DNA of 64,000 bases from Linnemannia elongata. Taxonomy: Eukaryota; Mortierellomycota; Mortierellomycetes; Mortierellales; Mortierellaceae. Shown piece after piece: positions 50,229 through 62,100 of this stretch. The notes below the pieces were generated by a model. It saw nothing but the letters and a program-made list of their open reading frames with translations. It searched no databases and was not told the origin of the DNA. Every line of letters begins with the position of its first letter. Positions within the stretch are counted from its first letter, which is position 1. Where the stretch lies: positions 1,612,001-1,676,000 of the forward strand of contig JAXBDG010000007.1 in assembly GCA_036320915.1 (NCBI GenBank), written 5' to 3'. Both the position numbers and the translations under genes were made by a program.

Positions 50229-50968
50229 ATACAATTTATTTTATTTAGATGAGAAATGAAAGGCAAGCAAATAAAGTGTTGATGATACCATTTGAGGTTA
50301 AAGAAACAAGGGACAAGACAAAGGGACAAAAGGACAAAGTGTCAAAGGGAACAATGGACGGCATATGTGAACTCGGTTCCTATTGGTTATAGCAGACAAG
50401 GTTTTCATTTTTGTATGTAAGTTATGACGCTGTGGAGTCATAACACCACTGCCCCTGTCCAGCCGCCTTATACTGAAACGGGAGCCGGGGATTCAGCTGT
50501 GTCATTTCTCTCTTTTACTTTCGTTCTATTTCTTTTTCACTCTTTCTCCTCACCCTCGTCTTTTCTTCACCTCTTCTTCCTCTTCTCCTTCCTCTTCGCC
50601 TCTTCTTCCTCTTCTTCCTCTTCTTCTTCAGTTCACTCATTCACCGCCCTCTCCCTCTCCTTCTCCTCCTCTTCCTCCTCCATTCTCCATTCAACCCGCA
50701 ACTGTCACAAAAAGAAAACCACAAAGGTCGAAACAAGCAACCACCCGTTCTTTCTTCTCTTCGCCTCCTCCTTCCTCTTCCTTCTCCTACTTCCTTCCTC
50801 CTCCTCCTTTTTTCACCTTTTACTTTTGTTGCTTCATTCTTCCTTCAAGCCCATCCTCCTTTTCCTTTCTTTCCTCCTAGTCCTCTCTCCCTCCACCTCT
50901 TCTCCCTCACTCCGAAACAAAAACACACGCCACCACAACGACCTACATCCGCTCTCCTCCCTCAAAGA
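50229..50968. other. kinase 3' flank and PDK leader
   Basis: A polyadenylation-like AATAAA lies at 50270-50275. From about 50500 to 50960 the plus strand is CT-rich (CTT/CTC repeats), a probable leader for the downstream gene. The ORF through it is simple sequence. Confidence 0.55.
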
Positions 50969-51994
50969 TGAACCAGACCAAGGCTGCCCTACACGCACTC
51001 CCCAGTGGCCTCATCAACCGGCTCTGTCGATCTAAAGCTACAAGACTCTCTGTAAGTTGAAAAGTCAAAGACGGGGGCGATCTGAGCTGCTGCAGTCATT
51101 CGCCTCGCCTCCCCCGATTCACATTTTTGATACTGTCATACGGAGAATATTGAATCAATGGAAGTTAACAGCTTTTGCTTTTACATTATTACGTGAGAAT
51201 AGTTGAAGCAGATGTACACGCTCGGAAGGTAAAAAAAATGGATCGACAAAGCAACAAACAAGCTGTGAAGCACAAGTGGAAGGAAAGCGAAAGGATAGCT
51301 AAGAAGCAATTGAATGGATTGGTGAATATCGGGAAGAGGATAACACACGGATGTGAAAAGAGAAAGGGGAGGACATGCTCAATGACATGGTTCAATGGGA
51401 TATTTGGACTAGCACCGAGACTAAGACATTAGTCTAGGATCCTCGTTGTTCTTGCATCCCACTCTTCTCTTTCTATCCCTTGTTACCTTGTTTGCCCTCT
51501 ACCGTCTTCCCTTGCCCTCTTTTTCCCTTGGCCCTTCTTATTCCTCGCCATTTGGATTGCTATGTGCCTGGGGCACCTTTAGTCGATGTTTTGCATATGA
51601 GAAGACACATTTCTTTTGGTTGGTCTCAGCTAAAAAAAATATTTCCCTCACACGCCAACCTTACACCTAATACAATATCGATGCGGGTTCCCCGATTCCT
51701 ATTTCTTCCTTCTTTCATTGCAATAGACATGTCCTAGAGTCTAAGAGCCAGGGTGCGCTAGCCATTCCTGCTGTCTTCCTCCACCAGGAGCTGCCTATCC
51801 GCCTCTCGCACGCCCTCAAGATGCTCAACTCCAACTCGCTCCCCATCAACATGACCGACATGCCCAACTTTCAATCCATCTTTGCCTCCTACCTCGAGGA
51901 CATTAGGTACGTTTTTCTGGCAACAATTTGCTCAACCAACCTTAACGTTTTCTTTTTTGTTTGCGTTTGCTCCCTTTTTTCATTCCCAACCCGA

Positions 51995-52045
<51 letters not shown>

Positions 52046-54126
52046 GTGGTTGTTTGGGCGATGACACATTGCAGTCATCAGAGGGTGTGGAAATGTGGAG
52101 AAAAACGGGTGAGCGAAGAGTTTGCTATTTGCCCCTCTTTACCCACCCTTTTTCTCTCTTCTTTCTTTTTCCTCCGTGCATCTCCATTCGACCAATGCAC
52201 ACTTCTCAAACACCTGTTTCCAATGAGAGACATTTTCAGCATTGACAGAGACAGAAATAGAGAAACAGACAGAAACAGACAGAAACAGACAGAAACAGAC
52301 AAAAACAGACAGAAAGAGCGAGGGATGGGAGAGGCTCAAACATTGGTCCTGGAGTGTGGCGTGCATCGAACCATGAGGTGTTTTCATCCACTGGTCTTGC
52401 CTTGCCCACGCTCCTCGCCTCACTCTACTTGCTTGCTCATTCCTACTTCTTGGCTGCTGCTGCAGACCTCGACCCGAATGAAAAAAACTTTCAGAGGAAT
52501 ACAACGAGGAATACAACCCTCATCGATCACAACAAATGGGGTTTAGAGCGGTTGTTGTTGTTGTTTTTGAAAGAGGTCGCATTATTTTGTTGTCTACGCG
52601 TGACATTTTATGTTGCTTTCTTTTTTTTTTCCTTGCACGCGCCTGCTTGCACCTCAAACCGAACAACCACTGACACACTAACAAAGCAATAACCCTGAAC
52701 ATCTGAGAACACCCACTAACATACGAAAATACCTCACTTATATCTATATAGCATGATCACACAGATGCCAAAGCCATCGACACCACAACTGGAAGAAGAG
52801 TTCACGATCTTGTTGAGGAACCTGGAGCAGCGACACAAGATCAAGATCCTCGCCATCAGCAAGGGTTTCAGGGAACTCATGGACAATATCCAGCGACAGT
52901 GCATCGAAAACGACCCAGCTTGCAATAACTCGCTCTTCTACCACAACGGCAAAGGCTGGACCATTGACCCTCAGGCTGACAGGGCCATACAGACCTTCTT
53001 CAACCGATTCTATACCATCAACCTCGGTACTCGGCTCTTAATCGGTAACGAGAAAGACCTTTGAATTGTTTTCAACAATTGTGACACATTCGTGCTGACA
53101 AGGACATAAACTAACGCATACCCTCATTGTATTCCCATAGGCGAGCATTTGGCGCTTCATGACAGAGGATTGAATCTGGTGCAGCGTGTCAATCCCCTCG
53201 CCATCTCAAAACGCGCTATTCGGGACGCTCAAAAGGTGTGCGCCGCGCATTACGGACAGTCGGCGCCATCGGTGCTGATCCATACACCCAATCCAGACAT
53301 CTCGACGACATATGTAGACGAGTTCTTGCACAGGAATATCTATGAGCTTCTCAAGAACGCCATGAGAGCAACCTCTGAGACACACCTCAACAACGGCTCG
53401 CCCATCTCGCTCGGACTCTCGTCTCCTACCGCGAGCAGGTCGAAATTACCTCCCGTCAAGCTGGTCTTGGTGGATGGTGGTGAGGATGTGACGATCAAGA
53501 TCTCGGATGAGGGCGGTGGAATGGCTCTGAGTGAGATGGACAAGATCTGGAGCTATGTCCATTCAGGAGATTCTTCCAGTCTGCGCCAGTCGTCGTCGTC
53601 GTCGTCTAGCAATACTGTCGCAAATACGCAACAGAAAGTGCCCAAGACGACGACGACAACGACGCCATTCCAGCCATCGGCCCCCAATACCTCGGCATTG
53701 CTCACCTCGGAGGTGTCGTCAACGAAGACCGAGTCCAGGAACGTCCTCCGCACAGCGGATTCAATGACAGTGATGGGAGGGCTGGCGAGCGAGGCGAAGG
53801 ATTACTTGGACTTGCCCCTGAATGGATCGGGCCACGGATTGCCTCTGGCCAGGTTGATTGCGCGGTATTTTGGAGGCGACCTGTCGTTGATCTCGATGGA
53901 GGGCTATGGCACCGACTCGTATCTGTCCCTTTTCCGCGATGACGACCATTTGGAGAATTTCCCCGAGGTAGATGAGGAGATGGCGGTGGAGATTGACGTC
54001 TTTATCAACGAGTTTATGGACGAACCTTCGTCGTCGTCGTTGTCATCTCAGGCTGGATATGAGTACATGAACAACCTCGAACAACAGCAACAACGTCCTT
54101 CGTCCTCAACTTCACCGAGAAAGTAA
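50969..54126 (+). CDS. mitochondrial PDK/BCKDK-family protein kinase
   Basis: Four exons, 50969-51051, 51727-51906, 52752-53044 and 53141-54126, give 513 residues. The family phosphorylates pyruvate or branched-chain ketoacid dehydrogenase E1 using a GHKL ATPase fold. FLHQELPIRLSHAL is the N-terminal family signature. EEEFTILLRNLEQRHKIKI and ISKGFREL follow. The ATP site has an N-box YELLKNAMRA (Glu254, Asn258), G1 DEGGG (Asp308), the F-box-like KIWSYVHSG, G2 GSGHGLPLAR (about 414-423) and G3 GYGTDSYL. About 75 Ser/Thr-rich residues (about 328-405) separate the F and G2 boxes, where family members usually have a short ATP lid. A Ser/Gln-rich tail follows. The N-terminal joining (674-nt and 845-nt introns) is supported by frame and by family alignment. 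The substrate (PDH or BCKDH) cannot be told from sequence. Confidence 0.9.
52001..52044. repeat. T44 homopolymer in PDK-family intron 2
   Basis: Longest homopolymer in the window, within the 845-nt intron 51907-52751. Confidence 0.9.
52242..52315. repeat. AGACAGAAAC decamer array in PDK-family intron 2
   Basis: About five to six copies of a 10-bp unit with small variations, in the same intron as the T44 tract. Confidence 0.85.
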
Positions 54127-55256
54127 ATGGCGGATGACCAGTCGCATTCTACACCCGGAGGTTGTAGTTGTCTAGATTCTCCATTCCTTTCCTTCTTCTC
54201 CACACACTTGTATCATAGTTCATATCCCATCATCCCTCCTTCCAAAAAGCACAGCGTACCATAGTCCATATCCCTTCCTTTCTCAAACCTCACTTCAAAG
54301 GCACAACAATGTAAATATCTCTCATTTTTCACAACTCAGGTTTTGTCCTTTGTGCTATGTGTAATGAACAAGTGGTCAAGAAAACGCTTCTTAGTAGCCC
54401 TAGACTGAAAAATGCTGTGCTGAGACGGCCTAGATGACCTTGTCTAGAGCACAAGTGAGGGTTCAACTCTTTGACCAGGATCCAAGTAAGAAGGGGGGTG
54501 CGGGGACCTTGAGGGGTACATTTCGAAAGAGGGCGAAAGACTTAAAGAGGTCAAGATGATTGTAACAACCACATCGTTCAGCAACATCGTTGCGACCTTT
54601 CCGTTTGTTTTGCTCTTTTACAGTACCTTCGCCCCTTACATGCAAGCTTTCTCTCGTATATTTTTTTCTCCTTCAATTCAGCTCCCCGTTATTTATTTTT
54701 TTGTCCTTATCCCTTTCCAACCATCTGGACCCCTTCTTCTGCCAGCGTTGGGTCATTGAAGGTGACAGAGTTACAGAGATGAAGATGCGAGGGGGGGGGA
54801 GAGGATGAGGAGGTTGCACGATTGCCCTTGAAGGGGAAGGCTTTTTTTTTTTTTTTTTTTTCAATGTGTTGGTGAGGGTGGATGAATAGACTGGTATTGG
54901 TCTTGCTAATTTTCAAAGAACCTCAGGGAAGGGTAGTCTTGCAGAACAGGTCAGATAGCTCTGCCTAGATCTTGGAAGATATTATCTCCTGAGTTTTCTT
55001 CTCTTCAGGGTCACTGTCCTTCTGCATGCAGCTCAACGAACCGCCTCCATCTTGACTTCCAGGCGTCGGGCACTTTTCGAAAATGACTGAGTCTGGAGTC
55101 CGAGGCGCGGTCCAGGCGAGAATAAAAAGTGAACTCGCTCTTTTGTTCTTTTTTTTTTCCTTGCTTCTTTCTGATTCTTCTACATTTTTCTCCCCTTCTT
55201 CCCTTCTCCTTCATACTTGCACTCACGCGCACATAAACATATACAAAAACAACAAC
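54127..55256. other. intergenic, upstream of the second DUF3712-like gene
   Basis: 1.1 kb without a recognised gene. It contains a T-run near 54841-54861. An AATAAAAAG about 135 bp before the ATG at 55257 is the nearest TATA-like element. Confidence 0.5.
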
Positions 55257-57115
55257 ATGAAGTATGCAATCATCACCTTTGCGATCGTGATGATGGCAGC
55301 ATCACTGTCGTCGTTTGGCAACAAACATGTCGGCGCCCTGCCTCTACAACTAATTAAGCGCGCCGTGGATATTACCCAATGCTTCGGAGAGTAAGTGGGC
55401 CAATCCATTGTTTTCTCGGTTTTTTTTTTTTTTTTTTTTTTTTTTTTGGTACTTGTCCCGAGTATAACAACACAAAAACGAAAACAGAAATGAGAAGCTA
55501 GAACCACGTCCTTATTCTTTGCTTCTTTTTAATTCTGACATAGGTTGGTCACGAAACAGGCATTCGATGACAACTGCAAAGCACTCTTTTTGGTAAGTGG
55601 AATGGGAGCTCGTCGTCATAAGACATTCTTTCTCTTCGATAACAGGGTGATGGTTACTTGATACATGCCACAAAAAGTGAGAGGGTGAACAGGTCATTGA
55701 CTCCCCCCCATTGTTGTTGTCTGTGGTGCATATAGCCGGGCGGTATCAAGGCTGTCCACGGTATCAGGTTGACCGCGCTGGACTTTGATTTCACAGACCC
55801 GGATCCGCTGAAGATTACTCTGTCCTCGCCCGAGATGCTGGTGGATGTGATCCCTGGCCTCCCTGTCCCCATTACCAGCACCCGCCAAGATGTCATTCTT
55901 GTGGTAAGAACTATGCCGTATCTAACACTTCCAAGCAAACTGGAGTTAAACGATCTTTACTGAATTGATTTTTTTCTTGTCCCCGTTTGATACTGTTAGG
56001 ATAATGGTGTTGAGATCGCCAAATTCAGTACACCATGGGTTGACGGTGTGATGGATGGAAACGTGCTGAAAACGACCGTTGGTAGCACGACCGTCAATGT
56101 TATTGACGACAAACGAGAACAGTTCTCGGCCTTCATCTCTGCCCTGACCTTCAACCCGTCACATACCTTTATTCTCAGGGGAGAGGTCCACGTCAAGCTG
56201 AATATCGCTCTCCCTTCTACTCCTGGCGCGCTGGCTGTTCCTGGTCCCTTTGGAAGCTTTGCTAAAGCAGCAAAAAAGATTGGCGATCTGGCGCCTTCAA
56301 AGATTATCACCATCACTGGTATTTACTTTGAATCTGAGGTTACCCTGACAGGCTTCGCCAACTTTCCAGACATCCAGTTTGTCGAGCTGCTTGAAAAGAC
56401 CGAAAACGCAGACGGTGGCTTTACCATCAAGTCCAAGGTCAACATCAAGAACGTCTCTCAGCTCAGTGTCAAGATGGGCAATGTCCAGTTCAATACCTTT
56501 GACGCCGAGTCGTCGGAACCCATTGGAATCACGGTCCTCGAGCAGCTGACCCTTGCGCGCGGGGATAACTTTATCACCGCCGTTTTGACCTCTACCAGTG
56601 CTACAAAGAACCCCCACGAAATCTATACGCGCGTGACAGAGAATGGTGAAACCTTCCGGCTTGAAGGGTCTCTCGAGTCGTCCATGAATGACCCTATCCT
56701 GGCCAAGGGTATCTCTGTCGTCAGGGCTAGTGTCAAGATCCCTGTTCTCAACAAACCTGCTCCTGAGCCTGCTCCTGAACCCGGTCCTGCTCCTGCCCCT
56801 GCCCCTGAGCCTGCTCCTGCTCCTGCCCCTGCTCCTGCTCCTGAACCCGCTCCTGCTCCTGCTCCTGAGCCTGCCCCTGCTCCTGCTCCTGAGCCTGCCC
56901 CTGCTCCTGCTCCTGAACCCGCTCCTGCTCCTGCTCCTGAGCCTGCCCCTGCCCCTGCTCCTGAACCTGCTCCTGCCCCTCCTGCTGATGCAAACCCTGG
57001 AAAGCCTGGAGAAAAACCTGGAAAACCAGCAAACCCTGCTCCTGCCCCTGCCCCTGCTCCTGAGCCTGCTCCTGCCCCTCCTGCTGATGCTGCTCCTGCA
57101 AAACCTGCTGCCTAA
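55257..57115 (+). CDS. secreted DUF3712/LEA14-like protein, copy 2, with Pro-Ala-Glu tail
   Basis: Four exons, 55257-55390, 55544-55592, 55736-55903 and 56000-57115, give 488 residues. An N-terminal signal peptide (about 1-27) is followed by a KR at 34-35, a possible Kex2 site. The globular part matches the gene at 16692: exon 3 has LDFDFTDPDPLKITLSSPEM and exon 4 opens DNGVEIAKFSTPW. It appears to contain two LEA14-type sandwiches, the second with VNIKNVSQLSVKMGNVQF and LTLARGDNF. From about residue 370 the protein is a Pro-Ala-Pro-Glu repeat of about 118 residues encoded by CCT/GCT hexamers, interrupted by a Gly-Lys-Pro segment. Such tails can act as rigid wall-spanning or surface spacers (inference). 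No GPI signal or membrane anchor is seen. Exons 2 and 3 have exactly the paralogue's lengths (49 and 168 nt). Confidence 0.78.
56758..57110 (+). repeat. coding hexamer repeat (Pro-Ala-Pro-Glu tail)
   Basis: Imperfect repeats of CCTGCT and related hexamers in exon 4, encoding the Pro/Ala/Glu tail. The antisense frame is open too, as Gln/Glu, but this is a composition effect. Confidence 0.9.
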
Positions 57116-58141
57116 AGGGAAGGATGCGCAGTCATACTTTTGGTTATCTAGAGTTCCTTACGAGTATAATGTATTTCTCCAGAGTACTGTTATTATAAAA
57201 ATATATACCTGTGACCATATGAAGAGTAGTAGATAGCAACACTGAAAAATGAAAGGGAAAAGGGTGTCTATAACCATTACAAAAAGAAAAAAGAAAAAAA
57301 AAAAAAAAAAAAGAATGGCTCGTTGCTTCATCTGGTCCTGTATTCCATCCTGGCTCCTTTTGGGTAAGTTACGTTCTTTCTTTCTTTCTTTTTCTTTTTT
57401 TTTTTTTTTTTTCTTCTCCTTGCTTTGCTGGACATACACCGGAGGAAAGTTACTCAAGAGCAATAACCAAACATGACAAGTGTTACATTAGTTTAACCAC
57501 ATCGCAAACGTTCAAATTACCTCTTTACATCACTTCTCTTTTGGGCAGAAGCCAAGCTTTATGAGATTCGAAGAGCTGAATCGGAAAAAAAACGACGAGT
57601 ATGAATAGGAGGACAGAGGCTCCACTGAAGACTATCATTTCTTTCTTTTGATTGCACATCTAGTTAACCGTGAACAAGCTCTTTTTACCACTGCTAATCA
57701 TTGATCCTGCCTCAGCCAATTGACTCAAGTTTTTTTACCCAGGAGCATGTTTCAAGTTCCTGACTGTACGCCCTACATTTCGGTAGTGATTGCGGATTGA
57801 ACAAAAGGTAGGGATTGTGTACCTTTCGCAAACACAGGCGAATTGACTGTAACACGCGTATTTTGGAGTAAAAATACCGCCGTAGTCGTTAGGATAGCGT
57901 TACAGTACTGTAATGAAAAAAGGGTTAATCTATTTGGCAACCCGGGTTGCTCATTTTATTTGACAACCCTTTCCTTATTAGGAAAGTTTCATGGCTTATT
58001 TGACAACCCCCCAATCTATTCTCATTTTCCAACCGGGTTGCCGTATAACAGAAGGCCTGAGGCTCAACCGTTTTACCTGGACTAATATCACCTTGTATTT
58101 TTTGTGCATAAATGTTGCGTCTTTGTTTAATCCAGGTCGTT
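57116..58141. other. flank and 3' region of the MULE gene
   Basis: 57116-57480 is the 3' flank of the preceding gene with A and T runs. 57900-58045 contains several copies of a GRCAACCC motif, described as a separate feature. No gene recognised. Confidence 0.55.
57933..58043. repeat. cluster of GRCAACCC motifs beside the transposon gene
   Basis: TTTGGCAACCCGGGTTGC at 57933-57950 contains a 14-bp perfect palindrome (57937-57950). TTTGACAACCCT lies at 57959-57970 and TTTGACAACCCC at 57999-58010. CCAACCGGGTTGCCG, the inverted form, is at 58029-58043. They begin about 100 bp beyond the transposase stop. A matching inverted copy (TTTTGACAACCCT read on minus) lies at 63278-63290 beyond the other end of the gene. 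They may be subterminal repeats of the element; no target-site duplication was found by eye. Confidence 0.5.
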
Positions 58142-59127
58142 CTATGGGTCAAACTGAGAGCGACGATGTTTTCTTGCATTGTGACCTTCTCCATTGCATA
58201 CTCCACATTTTGTCGAGTGCTTCTTGACCTCGGTTACACTCCTTATCCGCGACGTTTTGGGTCTGCCTTTCGTCTTTACGTGAACTGGATCCCTCATTCC
58301 TTCAACTCCTCTACCTTTCACAATGACTTGATCGAGACTCTCCTTGACCATATCGAACACGTCCGGATTTGAGTCTACCACCGTAATAATATCCTTCATC
58401 AGACCCGATATCTCGCCATAGCGGCGCTTTTTTGAAAGCTGGCTTTGATCATCTCGCGAGAGGGAGGGCGCCAATGGAAAAATCTTTTGAATATCGACCA
58501 TGTACGTGGCGGCAGGGTTGACAGTTGCGTCCTCCAAGCCGACATATGCCTTCTGCGTCTTGGTGCGCAGGAAAGGCCCCATCGACTCTTCAAGGTCAAT
58601 TGAATCCTGCAGCTCTTCCTTGAACCACCGTCTGGGAATAAGCTTGAGATGATACTTGCATCGACTATCGACTTGCATGAGGTGGAAAAAGTGCCGACAC
58701 ACAAGTCCATTGTTTTGGAGCAGAAGACAAGTACAAAGATACGAGTCGTCGTTCAGCAGGATAACATGCTGTCGTGTCTTTTGATCAACGTCTAGGCGGT
58801 ATGTCACATCAAACACGCACTTAATCCGGTCGCAAGTGACAGTTGCCATCAAGGACTTGAGCGAGGTTTTCAGACGGTCATCCCTGGATGCCTTCTCAAT
58901 CTACATGCGAAGGTAATAGCAATCATTAATGCCCTAGTCTTTTTTTTTTTTTTTTTTTTTTGGCTTAGCAACTTTCATCAACTAACGATCTTTTTTTTTA
59001 TAAGCTTACCTCCTCCACATCGCCTGCCTCGTTTAATTGCTCCCCACTGCGCTTGGTTGGTGAGCTTTCTTCCTTGGACGCCTTTTCAAACTACAGACGA
59101 AGGCAATAGCAATCATTAATGCCTTGA

Positions 59128-59161
<34 letters not shown>

Positions 59162-62100
59162 GGCTTGGCAACTTTCATCAACTGACGATCTTTTTTTTTT
59201 ATAAACTTACCTCCTCAACATCGCCTGCCTCGTTTAATTGTTCCCCATTGCGCTCGGTTGGTAGGCCTTCTCCCTTGGATGCTCTTTTAAACTACAGACG
59301 AAGGCAAGAGCGATCTTCAGCGCCTTATTCATTTTTTTTTGGGGGCTTAGCAACTTTCATCAACAAACGATCTTTTTTTTTAAATAAGCTTACCTCCTCA
59401 ACATCGCCTGCCTCGTTTAATTGCTCCCCACTGCGCTCGGTTGGTAGGCCTTCATCCTTGGACGCCTTTTCAAACTACAGACGAAGGCAATATCAATCAT
59501 TAATGCCTTGACCATTTTTTTGGGGGGGCTTTAGTATTTTTCATCATCTCACGATTTTATTATATGCTTACCTTGTCATCATCGCCAGCCTCGTTTGGCT
59601 GATCTTCATTGCACTCGGCAGCTCTTTCGACCTTGGTAGCTTGGTGCAATTCGGATTGATAATAGATGGATCGCATCATCTCCATCATCATCTGGCCTTT
59701 TGCTGCGATGCCAAGAAAGCGACTGTTCACATCAATAATATCAGCAAACATCTTCTTGGTGAATTGGGTCAGTGAAGGATCAGCTGTCATATCCATCCTG
59801 TAGTGTAGATACCGCGACGTCCTGGCCTCATCCGATAGCATCTTTTCAGTAGACTCGAATAGGACTGGAAGGGAGGTCTTGCTGTTAACGGCTCGCTTGA
59901 TGATTGCGTTTACACTCTCCACCCTTTGTGTTGCTTGAATTCCAGCGGTGAATCTTGTACCAACCCACGGCCACGCCCAGTGCTCGCGACGCTTAAAGAT
60001 CCACTCCAAGTAAGCCTCAACGTCTGGTTTGTCAACGCCAAAGACTTTAACGTGCTGCGACCATCTATTCTCGAAATCGACAACTGTGAGAGCATTTCGT
60101 GTAGTCCAAAAAGTGGAAATAAAAGCCTGCCAGTCCTTGCCGAGCGCGCCACGAAGATTTCTACCTAGATTTTGATGACCAAGATGCCAGATGCAGTTCA
60201 AGAGAACCGTGCGTCCAATGACGCTGGCGCAGGCAGCTTCCATTGCGTGATCGTTATCGACAATAATAGTATGCGGAGCAAGATTGTCGTTTGCCATCAA
60301 CAACTGTCGAAGAATCCACTCATAGTCCTTTGTGTGCTCTCCGGAGACCAATGAACATCCAACCAGGCGATTTTTTCCACTGTTGTCGACGATAACGATA
60401 GCATTGAAGGGCATACCAAACCGGTTCGTCTTGAAGGTATTATCGCTGAGGACCACATCCCGATAACGTCGGTAGAGGGATCTCTGAGAAGGACTCATCC
60501 AGAATATTCGTTGAAGGCGTCCTTCGGCATCAAGTTCTGTTGCAAAGTACCATTCCTTGTCCTTGCGCGCCTTGTCTTGTAGAAGCTTGTATAACTCTGC
60601 AGCCTCGGAGCCATCAGAGTACACATTGTTCCTCGCCTTTTGGATGGCGTTAGTGACCGTTCGAAGATCGAACACCTTGTCAGGCCACTCTTGATTCAGC
60701 AAGTAGATAATTTGCTTTGCGTTGAATCTGCCTGCCAGAGAAGAAATCTGCTCCAGCATTTTGTCGGTAAGCTGTCTGTCGCGTCGGTTGAATTCCATGG
60801 TGCCTTGCTCGAACCCGTGACCGCTGTGAGCTGTGACAGCGGTGGTGATGTGCCAGTACGGAGATATCATTTTTGGAGATCGAAGAACAATACGGCAAGG
60901 ACAGTTGGTGCGCTTGGAAATCTTGTTGCGATGCTTTTCTGGATCCACGTTTTTCCGCGATTCGTGTTTGCCGGCGTAAGAGCAACCAAAAATTACTATT
61001 CATAAACAAAATACATGGGTTAGACGGAAATTGTATTCAAGGAGGAGCACGTACAACTAGCAGTTTCATTATTTACCTCGGGGACATTGGCCATGTTGTT
61101 CTTCAAGTCTAGACTGCATTCGTCGCAACTGAAATCCTTGTCGGTGTGCCCAAGGATGGACCAGATCTTCAAAGATCTCCAGACTTTCAAATTGTTGGCC
61201 AAGCTGAGGTATCCACATCGATCCGTTATTCGTCTCATCAGGCTTGTCCACCACGCTAGTTTCACCACCAGCATTGTCCTCAGCAACTTCCCCTCCAGTG
61301 ATCTCCACCTCAGAAATCTCCACCTGAGGAATCCCAACCTCAGAAATCTCCTCCTCGGCAATCTCCTCATCAGCAATCTCCACCTCAGAAATCTCTACCT
61401 CGACAATCTCCTCCTCAGAAATCTCCTCCTCAGAAATCTCCACCTCAGAAATCTCCACCTCGGCAATCTCCTCCTCAGAAATCTCCTCCTCAGAAATCTC
61501 CACCTCGGCAATCTCCTCCTCAGATATCTCCTCCTCAGAAATCTCCACCTCAGAAATCTCCACCTCGGCAATCTCCTCCTTACCAATCTCCTCACTAACC
61601 TTCCCCATAGCAGCCTTCATTCCCGATACGGCTCTGTGATCAAGTATCTTTACCTCTCGGTTCCGATCACTTTTTGTAGCAACATTGCAATGACCTTGAG
61701 GTTCGATCTACATGTTAACAGCGGTTGTTAGGTTGTAAAGAAAGATATTTTCATACATAGTAATGAAGCTTGATGTTTTGTAACAATATTTACCTTGCTA
61801 TAGCCAGTTACCAGCTTAAGAAGCCTTAATCGATGTTGCGCAGACTTTGTATGGGTCCAAATTGCCGTCCTTGGATTCACGCTCCTCTCCACTGCATTAA
61901 TGGCATTAACAGCGCACGATCCGCTTCCAGGAGGTTGTTGAGGAACGGCAAAGTGTCCAGTGTCGCAGTCCCACCGACCAATGTCAATGCCGCAGCATTT
62001 TATCCAATTGCGAACGTTGTTGATGGTCACTTCAGGGATAGAACACGAGAGAGAATCCCCGAATGAGATCTTGCGCCGCTCAAAATCGACTTCAAGAGCA

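Noticed and set aside
54455..54480. GGTTCAACTC resembling a tRNA T-arm
   Set aside because: The arm does not pair properly and no D-arm, anticodon arm or acceptor stem fits around it.
56748..57101. Antisense Gln/Glu-rich ORF
   Set aside because: Complement of the Pro-Ala-Glu repeat tail; a composition artefact.
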